A program made the position numbers and the translations under genes. A stretch of 64,000 bases of DNA from Candidatus Borkfalkia ceftriaxoniphila (lineage in GTDB: Bacteria; Bacillota; Clostridia; Christensenellales; Borkfalkiaceae): contig NZ_SDOZ01000002.1 of assembly GCF_004134775.1 (NCBI RefSeq), forward strand, positions 1,400,005-1,464,004, read 5' to 3'. The notes under the pieces were generated by a model. It saw nothing but the letters and a program-made list of their open reading frames with translations, ran no database searches and had not been told where the DNA came from. Positions 51,405 through 59,330 of this stretch are shown here, in pieces (position 1 is the first letter of the stretch; every line of letters starts with the position of its first letter).

Positions 51405-52478
51405 ATGATAAAGAAATTAGAAGACATTCTCGCCAAATACCGCGCGCTGTCCGAACAGATGGCGGATCCCGCCGTCATCGCGGACCCCGAAAAATGGACG
51501 AAGTGCGCAAAAGAGCATTCCGACTGTTCCGAATCCGCCGAAAAGTATCTCGAATACAAAAAGGTGGAAAAGGAAATGGAGGACGCTTTCGCCGCGGCGG
51601 AAACGGAAACCGACGCCGAAATGAAGGATATGCTCGTGCAGGAAGGGTACGCCTGTAAGGAAAAACTGGCGGCGATCAACGCGGAACTGCGTATCCTTTT
51701 ATTGCCCAAAGATAAAAACGACGAGCGCAACGTGGTCATGGAGATCCGCGGCGGCGCAGGCGGCGAAGAGGCGAACCTGTTCGCGGCGGAACTGTTCCGC
51801 ATGTACCAGCACTATGCGGAGAGCATGCGCTGGAAACTGGATATCATCGACATGAGCGATACGGAACTGGGCGGCATGAAAGAAGTCGTGTTTTCCGTAT
51901 CGGGAAAGGGCGTCTATTCCAAACTCAAATACGAGAGCGGCGTGCACCGCGTGCAGCGCGTGCCCGAAACGGAATCGCAGGGGCGCGTGCATACTTCCAC
52001 CGTCACAGTGGCGGTTCTGCCCGAGGCGGAGGACGTGGACGTGGAGATCAACGAAAAAGATCTCAAAATCGACACCTACCGTTCGGGCGGCGCGGGCGGC
52101 CAGCACGTCAACAAGACGGAGAGTTGTATCCGCCTGACGCATCTTCCCACGGGTATCGTGGTCACCTGTCAGGACGAGCGCTCGCAGATCAAAAACCGCG
52201 AAAAGGCGATGAAAGTTTTAAAGAGCCGCCTGTACGACTACTACAATACCAAATATCAGAGCGAATATTCGCAGAACAGAAAAAATCAGGTGGGCACGGG
52301 CGACAGGAGCGAGCGCATCCGCACCTACAATTTCCCGCAGAACCGCGTCACCGACCACAGGATCGGGCTGACGCTGTACTCCTTGGACAATTTCATGCTC
52401 GGCGACATTTCCCAGATGATCGAAAGCCTTGCCATCGCCGACCGCGAAGCCCAGCTTTCGTCGGAAGAGGAAGCATAA
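51405..52478 (+). CDS. prfA: Peptide chain release factor 1
   Basis: 357 residues. The GGQ motif is at residues 231-233 (SGGAGGQHVNKTES), the substrate of PrmC. The stop-codon recognition tripeptide is P-x-T (PET) in RVPETESQGRVHTS, as expected for UAA/UAG recognition. Domain layout and length are standard. It follows the DUF1385-PrmC gene by 7 nt, so enzyme and substrate are cotranscribed. Confidence 0.97.
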   Translation: MIKKLEDILAKYRALSEQMADPAVIADPEKWTKCAKEHSDCSESAEKYLEYKKVEKEMEDAFAAAETETDAEMKDMLVQEGYACKEKLAAINAELRILLLPKDKNDERNVVMEIRGGAGGEEANLFAAELFRMYQHYAESMRWKLDIIDMSDTELGGMKEVVFSVSGKGVYSKLKYESGVHRVQRVPETESQGRVHTSTVTVAVLPEAEDVDVEINEKDLKIDTYRSGGAGGQHVNKTESCIRLTHLPTGIVVTCQDERSQIKNREKAMKVLKSRLYDYYNTKYQSEYSQNRKNQVGTGDRSERIRTYNFPQNRVTDHRIGLTLYSLDNFMLGDISQMIESLAIADREAQLSSEEEA

Positions 52479-52533
52479 GGTTTCGCACAGATTTTATTTA
52501 TTGTCAATAAATTTTTACGAGGTATAGAAAATC

Positions 52534-53724
52534 ATGAGCATCACAAGAAGAATTTCCTCCATTTCTCCATCTCTCACCCTTGCGATCACCGCAAAAGCGA
52601 AGGCGATGAAAGCGGAAGGAAAATCGATCATCGGTTTCGGCGCGGGCGAGCCCGATTTCAACACGCCGCAGCACATTATCGACGCGGCGAAAGCGGCGCT
52701 CGATAAGGGATTTACCAAATATACGCCCTCTTCGGGATTGCTCGAACTGCGCAAAAAGATCGCGCAAAAATTCAAAGAAGACAATAACCTCGATTACGAG
52801 CCTTCCCAGATCATCGTGTCCTCGGGCGCGAAACATTCCATCTTCAACGCGATGTTCGCGCTTTTGGAAGAAGGCGACGAAGTCATCATTCCCGCTCCGT
52901 ACTGGCTCACCTATCCCGAACTCGTCAAGGTCTGCGGCGGCGTGAGCGTGTTCGTGGAAGGGCGCAAGGACAACCACTTCAAAGTTTCGCCCGAAGACAT
53001 CAAAAAGGCGATCACGCCCAAGACCAAACTTCTCGTGTTCAACTCTCCCTCCAATCCCACGGGCGCCGTGTACACCGAAGAGGAGATCCGCGCCATCGGC
53101 AAAGTGGTGGAAGAGGCGGGTATTTACGTGCTTTCCGACGAGATCTATTCCAAACTCATCTACGACGGCGTCAAACATTTCTCCATCGCCGCGGCGAGCG
53201 AGAAACTCAAAGAACGTACCGTTGTCGTCAACGGCGTTTCCAAGACCTACGCCATGACGGGCTGGCGCATCGGCTGGCTGGCGGCTCCCAAAGACGTCGC
53301 CAAGGCGATCGACTCTTTCCAGAGCCACGCCACTTCCAATCCTTCGTCGATCTCCCAGTACGCGACGATCGCCGCGCTCGAAGGCAGCGAGGACGAACTC
53401 AACGCCATGCGCGACGTGTTCAACGACAGAAGAAAATTCATGATCGGGCGCATCCGGGAGATCGAAGGGCTCGACCTCATCGTGCCCGACGGCGCTTTTT
53501 ATATTATGTTGGTCGTCAAAAACCTGTTCGGCAAGCGTTTCGGCGGCCGCAAGATCAACGGCTCGCTGGACGTTGCGGATATGCTCCTCGAAAAGGGCGT
53601 CGCCGTGGTGCCGGGCATCGCGTTCGGCGATGACGAGTGCGTGCGCCTTTCCTATGCGATCTCCAAAGAGGACATCGCGGAAGGCTTGAACCGCATCGAA
53701 TCGTTCGTCAAGGAGGTCTTCTGA
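52534..53724 (+). CDS. Aspartate-type aminotransferase, class I
   Basis: 396 residues, pyridoxal-phosphate enzyme. The Schiff-base lysine is Lys237 in VSKTYAMTGWRIGW. SPSNPTGAVYT and the N-terminal GAGEPDFNTPQHI are typical of the AspB/AspC-Ib group. ACGAGG precedes the ATG. Its stop overlaps the next gene by one base, linking it to a citrate-synthase-like enzyme, so a role in 2-oxoglutarate/glutamate/aspartate balance is plausible. Exact amino-acid specificity is not determined. Confidence 0.93.
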   Translation: MSITRRISSISPSLTLAITAKAKAMKAEGKSIIGFGAGEPDFNTPQHIIDAAKAALDKGFTKYTPSSGLLELRKKIAQKFKEDNNLDYEPSQIIVSSGAKHSIFNAMFALLEEGDEVIIPAPYWLTYPELVKVCGGVSVFVEGRKDNHFKVSPEDIKKAITPKTKLLVFNSPSNPTGAVYTEEEIRAIGKVVEEAGIYVLSDEIYSKLIYDGVKHFSIAAASEKLKERTVVVNGVSKTYAMTGWRIGWLAAPKDVAKAIDSFQSHATSNPSSISQYATIAALEGSEDELNAMRDVFNDRRKFMIGRIREIEGLDLIVPDGAFYIMLVVKNLFGKRFGGRKINGSLDVADMLLEKGVAVVPGIAFGDDECVRLSYAISKEDIAEGLNRIESFVKEVF

Positions 53725-55130
53725 TGATTTCTTATCGTCCCGGCAGAAATCTTCTGGAAGAAGATCCGTATCAGTACGAATTGCAGGACGTAAAGGAACC
53801 CGAACTGTTCCGCGATCTGTACAGTTACGACGCCATCCCCAAGACGGTGTTCAACTACCGCAACGTACCCATGCAGATGCCCGCGGAGATCTGGATCACC
53901 GACACCACCTTCCGCGACGGGCAGCAGTCCACTTCGCCTTTCACCGTCAAACAGATCGTCGATATTTATAAACTGATGGCGCGGCTAGGCGGCAAAAGGG
54001 GCATCGTGCGCCAGTCCGAGTTCTTTTTGTACAGCGACAAGGACAGGGCGGCGCTCAAAGAGTGCCAGGATCTCGGACTGAAATTCCCCGAGATCACCAC
54101 CTGGATCCGCGCCAACGAGAAAGATTTCGAACTCGTGAAGGACGCGGGCGTGGCGGAAACGGGCATTCTGGTCAGTTGTTCCGATTATCATATCTTTAAA
54201 AAGATGAACCTGACCCGCGCGCAGGCGATGGACAAATATCTCGGCATCGTCAAGAGCGCTCTCTCGCACGGCATTCGTCCGCGCTGCCATTTCGAGGACA
54301 TCACGCGCGCCGATTTTTACGGTTTCGTGGTGCCGTTCGCGAACGAACTGATGAACCTTTCCAAAGAGAGCGGCATTCCCGTCAAAGTGCGCATGTGCGA
54401 TACGATGGGCTTCGGCGTGACGTATCCCGGCACCTCGCTCCCGCGCAGCGTGCAGGGCATCGTGTACGGGCTCAACCACCACGCGGGGGTTCCCAGCGAA
54501 CTTTTGGAATGGCACGGACACAACGATTTTTATAAAGTCGTTGTCAACGCCGCCACGGCGTGGCTGTACGGCGCGAGCGCGGTCAACTGTTCTCTTCTGG
54601 GCATCGGCGAGCGCACGGGCAACTGCCCGCTCGAAGCGATGGCGATCGAGTACGCTTCGCTGCGCGGCACAGACGACGGCATGGACTTCACCGCCATTAC
54701 CGACATCGCGCGCTATTTCGAGGACGAACTCGGCTATATCATACCTCACAACACGCCTTTCGTGGGGCGCTCGTTCAACGCGACGCGCGCGGGCATCCAC
54801 GCGGACGGAATGCTCAAAGATCCCGAGATCTACAACATTTTCGATACGGCGAAGATCCTCAACCGCCCCGCGCGCGTTTCCATCAACAACGCCAGCGGGC
54901 TGGCGGGCATCGCCTATTGGATCAACGACTATTATTTCCTGCCCGACGAGCATAAGATCGATAAAAAAGACGATTTGGTCGTGAAGATCAAAGAGATCAT
55001 CGACGCGGAATACGCGGCGGGGCGCAACAGCATCTGGGGCGACGACGAGTTGGACAGCATCATCCGCAGCATAGACCACAACAAGCACCGCGAATTCGTC
55101 GCATTCGGCCGTGTGAAAAAGGGCAACTGA
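53724..55130 (+). CDS. Homocitrate/isopropylmalate-synthase family enzyme, candidate Re-citrate synthase
   Basis: 468 residues, HMGL-like aldol-condensation barrel. ITDTTFRDGQQS holds the catalytic Arg and metal Asp, and LEWHGHNDF gives the metal-binding HxH. The longer N-terminal arm (about residues 1-55) and the sequence RQSEFFLYSDKDR are features I associate with the clostridial Re-citrate synthase group rather than LeuA; the LeuA regulatory domain is absent. It would make citrate from oxaloacetate and acetyl-CoA. The ATG at 53724 follows AGGAGG and overlaps the aminotransferase stop. Isopropylmalate or citramalate synthase remains possible. No aconitase gene is in the window. Confidence 0.7.
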   Translation: MISYRPGRNLLEEDPYQYELQDVKEPELFRDLYSYDAIPKTVFNYRNVPMQMPAEIWITDTTFRDGQQSTSPFTVKQIVDIYKLMARLGGKRGIVRQSEFFLYSDKDRAALKECQDLGLKFPEITTWIRANEKDFELVKDAGVAETGILVSCSDYHIFKKMNLTRAQAMDKYLGIVKSALSHGIRPRCHFEDITRADFYGFVVPFANELMNLSKESGIPVKVRMCDTMGFGVTYPGTSLPRSVQGIVYGLNHHAGVPSELLEWHGHNDFYKVVVNAATAWLYGASAVNCSLLGIGERTGNCPLEAMAIEYASLRGTDDGMDFTAITDIARYFEDELGYIIPHNTPFVGRSFNATRAGIHADGMLKDPEIYNIFDTAKILNRPARVSINNASGLAGIAYWINDYYFLPDEHKIDKKDDLVVKIKEIIDAEYAAGRNSIWGDDELDSIIRSIDHNKHREFVAFGRVKKGN

Positions 55131-55182
55131 TTGCCGCTTTGTGAAAAATTTCAAAATATTTCAAAATATTTTATAAAAGTTA

Positions 55183-55211
55183 TTGAAACTGCGGCAAAAA
55201 TAAGTTAAAAT
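55183..55211 (+). promoter_or_regulatory. Promoter of the small P-loop gene
   Basis: TTGAAA (55183-55188), 17 bp, TAAAAT (55206-55211). A tandem repeat of TTTCAAAATA lies just upstream (55150-55169). Confidence 0.6.
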
Positions 55212-55245
55212 AGAGATACCAATAATATTGTGAACGGAGGTTCAG

Positions 55246-55653
55246 ATGATTAAAATTATATACGGACCCAAAGGAACGGGCAAAACTAAGATCATTATCG
55301 ACGAGGCGAACAGCAAGATCGAGACGGCAAAGGGCCATTTGATTTTTATCACGAATACCAAGCGTTATATGTACGATCTGAAACGCGAGATCCGCATGAT
55401 CGATACTTCCGATTACCAGATCGCGGGCGAAGAGGCGCTGTGCGGCTTTGTCAAAGGCGTGGTCGCAGCCAACAACGACAACGAATATCTGTTCATCGAC
55501 GGCGCGGCGCGCATCGCGGGCAAGGAGATCAAGGATATGCCCGCCTTCTACTATATGCTCGACAAACTGTCCGAAGAGAACGGGCTGACCGTGTACGTGA
55601 CTTGCAGCGCGGATAAAGGCGAACTTCCCGAGTTCGTGACCAAATATCTCTAA
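55246..55653 (+). CDS. Small P-loop ATP-binding protein
   Basis: 135 residues. Walker A is YGPKGTGKTKII at the N-terminus; a Walker B-like strand ends EYLFIDGAARI near residue 85; a final strand is LTVYVTCSADKGELPEF. The size leaves only the core of a P-loop NTPase. Similar small proteins occur in Clostridia without assigned function. AACGGAGG precedes the ATG. It is a single-gene unit with its own promoter. Confidence 0.75.
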   Translation: MIKIIYGPKGTGKTKIIIDEANSKIETAKGHLIFITNTKRYMYDLKREIRMIDTSDYQIAGEEALCGFVKGVVAANNDNEYLFIDGAARIAGKEIKDMPAFYYMLDKLSEENGLTVYVTCSADKGELPEFVTKYL

Positions 55654-55660
55654 TACGGCG

Positions 55661-55732
55661 CGCCCCTTTTCGGGGGCGGAAAAGCATAACGGTACATAGA
55701 TACAATCCCGCAATATTTTGCGGGATTGTATC
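55661..55732 (+). terminator. Two tandem stem-loops after the P-loop gene
   Basis: CGCCCC / GGGGCG (55661-55678), then a 15-bp perfect stem GATACAATCCCGCAA / TTGCGGGATTGTATC (55699-55732). The second is followed by CGGCATTTTATT, a weak T-tract, so it is a probable terminator or barrier. Confidence 0.6.
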
Positions 55733-55742
55733 GGCATTTTAT

Positions 55743-55790
55743 TATAATTCTATCGGAGAGAAAAGCGCGGGCGTAAAACGTGGTTTTACG
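55743..55790 (+). promoter_or_regulatory. Possible thrC promoter -10 and leader hairpin
   Basis: A TATAAT (55743-55748) without a good -35 box, then in the leader CGTAAAAC / GTTTTACG (55772-55790) with a 3-nt loop. No T-box consensus is present in the leader. Confidence 0.4.
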
Positions 55791-55821
55791 TCGGTTTATC
55801 GCGTGGAACAAGGAGAACATT

Positions 55822-57306
55822 ATGCGTTTTATCAGCACGCGGGGGAATGAGAGCGTCACGGGCGCGCAGGCGATCGCGCAGGGCATCGCCAAAGACGGGG
55901 GACTGTTCGTCCCCGAAACTTTTCCGAAAGTGACGTCGGAAGAGTTATCCGCCATGCTTCCCATGAGTTACGCCGAGCGCGCGGCGACCGTACTGTATAA
56001 ATTTTTGGACGATTACGATTTCGAGGAACTGAAAACCGCCTGCGAACAGGCGTATTCCCAGTTCGAGGGCGACGATCCCGCCCCACTCGTGAAGATCGAT
56101 TCTTCGCTCTATATGCTCGAACTCTTTCACGGCCCCACCTGTGCGTTCAAGGATATGGCGCTCACCCTTTTACCCTATCTCTTGAGAAAGGGCTGCGACC
56201 TTTCGGGCATCGAGGAAGAGGTCCTTATCCTCGTCGCCACCAGCGGCGATACGGGTAAAGCCGCGCTGGAAGGTTTCAAGGACGCGAAAGGCGTCAAGGT
56301 GATGGTGTTCTATCCCAACGACGGCGTGAGCAAAATGCAGAAATTGCAGATGGCGACGCAGGAAGGGGACAACGTGAACGTCGTCGCCGTGCGCAGCAAT
56401 TTCGACGACTGCCAGAGCGCCGTCAAGCAGTTTTTCACCAGCGACGACGTAAAGGAAGAACTGAAAAAGAGGAACGTCATTCTCTCGTCGGCGAATTCCA
56501 TCAACTTCGGCAGGCTCGCTCCGCAGATCGCGTACTATTTTTCCGCGTATCTCGATCTGGTGTCTTCCGATCAGATCGCTATGGGCGACGAGGTGAATTT
56601 CGCCGTGCCCACGGGCAATTTCGGAAACATTCTGGCGGCATACTATGCCAAGCGCATGGGGCTGCCCGTCAAAAAATTGGTATGTGCATCCAATAAAAAC
56701 AATATCCTGACCGACTTTATCAAAACGGGCGTGTACGACAAGCGCCGCGAATTTTATAAAACCATGTCGCCTTCCATGGATATCCTCATTTCCAGCAATC
56801 TCGAACGCCTTTTATTCGAACTTTCGGGAAGAGAGCCTACGCGCGTGAAACTGCGCATGGACAAACTGAAAGAGGAGGGCGTGTACGAGATCTACGAAGA
56901 GGAACGCGAAAAGATCCAAAGCCTGTTTGCGGCGGATTTCTGCGGCGAGGACGAAACGGTGGAGACCATTTACGAATTCTTCGAGGAGTACGCCTATCCG
57001 ATGGATACGCACACCGCTTGCGCCATGTACGCTGCGAGCGGCTATATGGCGGTGAGCAAGGACGAAACGCCCATGGTGGTCGTGTCCACGGCAAGTCCCT
57101 ATAAATTCCCGCAGGACGTCATGTACGCCTTGACGGGCAACGACATCAAAGATTCTTTCAAGGCGATCAAGCATCTGAATTTGACAACGGCGATGAAAGT
57201 GCCCAAGAGCCTTTCCAAACTGCGCGATAAAAAGGTGCGGTTTACGGCAGTCGCCGACGCGGATAAACTGTACGAAAAAGTACTCGAATTCGTAGACGGC
57301 AAATAA
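55822..57306 (+). CDS. thrC: Threonine synthase
   Basis: 494 residues; converts O-phosphohomoserine to threonine. The pyridoxal-phosphate lysine is Lys110 in HGPTCAFKDMA. The phosphate-binding loop ATSGDTGKAAL and the N-terminal FISTRGNESVTGAQAI are characteristic of the long (yeast and E. coli-like) group. The ATG at 55822 follows AAGGAG; a longer frame starting at 55780 has no ribosome site. Single gene, ended by a terminator. Confidence 0.95.
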   Translation: MRFISTRGNESVTGAQAIAQGIAKDGGLFVPETFPKVTSEELSAMLPMSYAERAATVLYKFLDDYDFEELKTACEQAYSQFEGDDPAPLVKIDSSLYMLELFHGPTCAFKDMALTLLPYLLRKGCDLSGIEEEVLILVATSGDTGKAALEGFKDAKGVKVMVFYPNDGVSKMQKLQMATQEGDNVNVVAVRSNFDDCQSAVKQFFTSDDVKEELKKRNVILSSANSINFGRLAPQIAYYFSAYLDLVSSDQIAMGDEVNFAVPTGNFGNILAAYYAKRMGLPVKKLVCASNKNNILTDFIKTGVYDKRREFYKTMSPSMDILISSNLERLLFELSGREPTRVKLRMDKLKEEGVYEIYEEEREKIQSLFAADFCGEDETVETIYEFFEEYAYPMDTHTACAMYAASGYMAVSKDETPMVVVSTASPYKFPQDVMYALTGNDIKDSFKAIKHLNLTTAMKVPKSLSKLRDKKVRFTAVADADKLYEKVLEFVDGK

Positions 57307-57313
57307 GAACGGG

Positions 57314-57348
57314 AGCGGAACCGAATAGATTTTCGGTTTCGCTTTTTT
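57314..57348 (+). terminator. Intrinsic terminator
   Basis: AGCGGAACCGAA pairs with TTCGGTTTCGCT (one G-T pair), followed by T6. Confidence 0.85.
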
Positions 57349-57363
57349 ATCATCGGAGAGCAT

Positions 57364-58278
57364 ATGGAAAACAGTATCGAGATCAAAAATCTCTGTAAAA
57401 GTTTCGGAGAAGTGCAGGCGGTGCGCAATTTGAGTTTCCGCGTGAAACAGGGCGAATTGTTCGCCTTTCTCGGCGAAAACGGCGCGGGCAAAAGCACCAC
57501 CATCTCCATCATCTGCGGCCTTTTGCAAAAGGACGGCGGCTCTGTTACAATCAACGGCGTCGATCTCGACGAGAATGCGGACGCGATCAAGCGCGATCTC
57601 GGCGTCGTCTTTCAAAGTTCCGTACTCGATAAGGTGCTGTCGGTCAAAGACAATCTCAGATACCGCGCCGCCTTGTACGGCATTACGGGAAAAGAATTCG
57701 ATGAGCGGCTTTCTACGCTTTCGGAAATGCTGGAATTTTCCGACCTGCTGCGCCGCCCCGTCGGCAAACTTTCGGGCGGGCAGAGAAGGCGCATCGACGT
57801 CGCCCGCGCGCTCTTGCACCGTCCAAAAATACTCATCCTCGACGAACCCACGACGGGACTCGACCCGCAGACGCGCAAACTCGTCTGGAACTTTATTTCT
57901 CATTTGAGGCAGAACGAAAATATGACGGTGTTTCTGACCACGCATTATATGGAAGAGGCGGCGGAGGCGGATTTCGTCGTCATTCTGGACCGCGGACGTA
58001 TCGCCGCCGAGGGCACGCCGCTGGCGCTGAAAAATCAGTACACGGGCGATTTCGTCACCCTGTACAACGTGGCGGAAGAAAGCGTAGCCGCGCTCGGAAA
58101 GTCCTATGAAAAATTGCGGGACGCCTTCCGCGTCGCCGTTTCGGATACGGCGGAAGCGACGGGACTGATTTTGAAACATCCCGAACTTTTCAAGGATTAC
58201 GAGATCACCAAGGGAAAAATGGACGACGTGTTCCTCGCGGTAACGGGGAGAAAACTCAAAGCGGAGGAAAACGCATGA
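57364..58278 (+). CDS. ABC-2 type exporter ATPase
   Basis: 304 residues. Walker A GENGAGKSTT, signature LSGGQRRRIDVARA and Walker B ILILDEPTTGLD, then the DrrA-like C-terminal extension (about 220-300). The ribosome site CGGAGAG lies before the ATG. Overlaps the permease gene by 4 nt. The pair probably exports a drug, lipid or peptide; nothing nearby indicates which. Confidence 0.93.
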   Translation: MENSIEIKNLCKSFGEVQAVRNLSFRVKQGELFAFLGENGAGKSTTISIICGLLQKDGGSVTINGVDLDENADAIKRDLGVVFQSSVLDKVLSVKDNLRYRAALYGITGKEFDERLSTLSEMLEFSDLLRRPVGKLSGGQRRRIDVARALLHRPKILILDEPTTGLDPQTRKLVWNFISHLRQNENMTVFLTTHYMEEAAEADFVVILDRGRIAAEGTPLALKNQYTGDFVTLYNVAEESVAALGKSYEKLRDAFRVAVSDTAEATGLILKHPELFKDYEITKGKMDDVFLAVTGRKLKAEENA

Positions 58279-59171
58279 AGACGCTTTCGGCGCTCGTAGG
58301 ACGCCATATCAAAATGTTTTTCAAGGATAAGGGAACGTTTTTCACCTCCCTGATCGCGCCGCTCATTCTGCTCGTACTGTTCGTGCTCTTTTTGGGGAAC
58401 GTGTACCGCGACAGTTTTTATTCTTCCGTTCCCGCGGATATCGTTGTGCCCGATAAAGTCATCGAAGGCTTTGTCGGCGGCTGGCTTCTTTCTTCGCTTC
58501 TGGCGGTGAGTTGCGTCACGGTCGCGTTTTGCGCCAATATGCAGATCGTGCAGGATAAAGTGACGGGCGCGATCGGCGATTTTTCGGTGACGCCGTACAA
58601 AAAATCCTATCTTGCGCTCTCGTATTACCTGGCGACCGCCGCCGTCACCGCCGCCATCTGTTACGTGGCGCTCGGCGCAGGTTTTATCTATCTTGCCTGC
58701 GTAGGCTGGTATATTTCCGCAGGCGACGCGCTTTTCATCGTTCTCGACGTATTTTTGCTGTCGCTGTTCGGTACGGCTCTCTCTTCCGTCATATGCTTTT
58801 TTATAAAGACGCAGGGCGGGAGCACCGCCGTCAGCGTCGTCGTAAGTTCCGTTTACGGTTTTATCAGCGGCGCGTATATGCCCATTTCGCAGTTTGCGAA
58901 TGGCATTCAGATCTTCGTATCTCTGCTTCCCGGCACCTACGGCACGGGGCTTTTCCGAAATCATTTCATGGGCGGCGTGCTCGCCGAAATCGGAAATTAT
59001 TTCCCGCCCGAAGTGGTGGACGGCATCCGCACTTCTTTCGATTGCAATATGTTCTTCTTCGGGCATAAAGTGGAAGTTGGAACGATGTTTTTAATACTCG
59101 GCGTCACGGTCGCAGTGCTGATAGGCGTTTACGTATTGTTGCACCTTTTGAAAAAACGAGCGAAAAATTAA
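58275..59171 (+). CDS. ABC-2 type exporter permease
   Basis: 298 residues with six hydrophobic segments, the first at about 20-45, then a short external loop (YRDSFYSSVPADIVV) and helices up to about residue 290. It matches the ABC2_membrane layout, including the conserved GAYMPISQFANGIQ-like loop before the last helices. Translationally coupled to its ATPase. Followed by a strong terminator. Confidence 0.92.
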   Translation: MKTLSALVGRHIKMFFKDKGTFFTSLIAPLILLVLFVLFLGNVYRDSFYSSVPADIVVPDKVIEGFVGGWLLSSLLAVSCVTVAFCANMQIVQDKVTGAIGDFSVTPYKKSYLALSYYLATAAVTAAICYVALGAGFIYLACVGWYISAGDALFIVLDVFLLSLFGTALSSVICFFIKTQGGSTAVSVVVSSVYGFISGAYMPISQFANGIQIFVSLLPGTYGTGLFRNHFMGGVLAEIGNYFPPEVVDGIRTSFDCNMFFFGHKVEVGTMFLILGVTVAVLIGVYVLLHLLKKRAKN

Positions 59172-59172
59172 G

Positions 59173-59204
59173 AAAAAGCACAGCCGAGCGGCTGTGCTTT
59201 TTTT
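59173..59204 (+). terminator. Intrinsic terminator
   Basis: AAAAAGCACAGCC / GGCTGTGCTTTTT, loop GAGC, T7, 1 nt after the permease stop. Confidence 0.92.
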
Positions 59205-59270
59205 GTTGCAATAAGTTAAAAATTGTGGGGTGAAGTTTAAAATTATCAAATAAATAGTTAAATTGTGATA

Positions 59271-59299
59271 TGGACTGTAAGAAAAAATATTGCTACAAT
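59271..59299 (+). promoter_or_regulatory. Possible promoter of the 59331 surface protein
   Basis: TGGACT (59271-59276), 17 bp, TACAAT (59294-59299); the -35 box is poor. Upstream, AGTTTAAAATTA (59234-59245) resembles one arm of the 17525 palindrome. GGAGG precedes the ATG. Confidence 0.45.
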
Positions 59300-59330
59300 G
59301 AAACCGATAATAAATCTATGGAGGTAGATT

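Noticed and set aside
55654-55821. T-box riboswitch in front of thrC
   Set aside because: The conserved T-box antiterminator sequence is absent; only simple hairpins are present.
56812-58179. 455-residue open frame on the minus strand spanning thrC and the ABC ATPase
   Set aside because: It crosses two real genes and the terminator between them and shows no protein family features.
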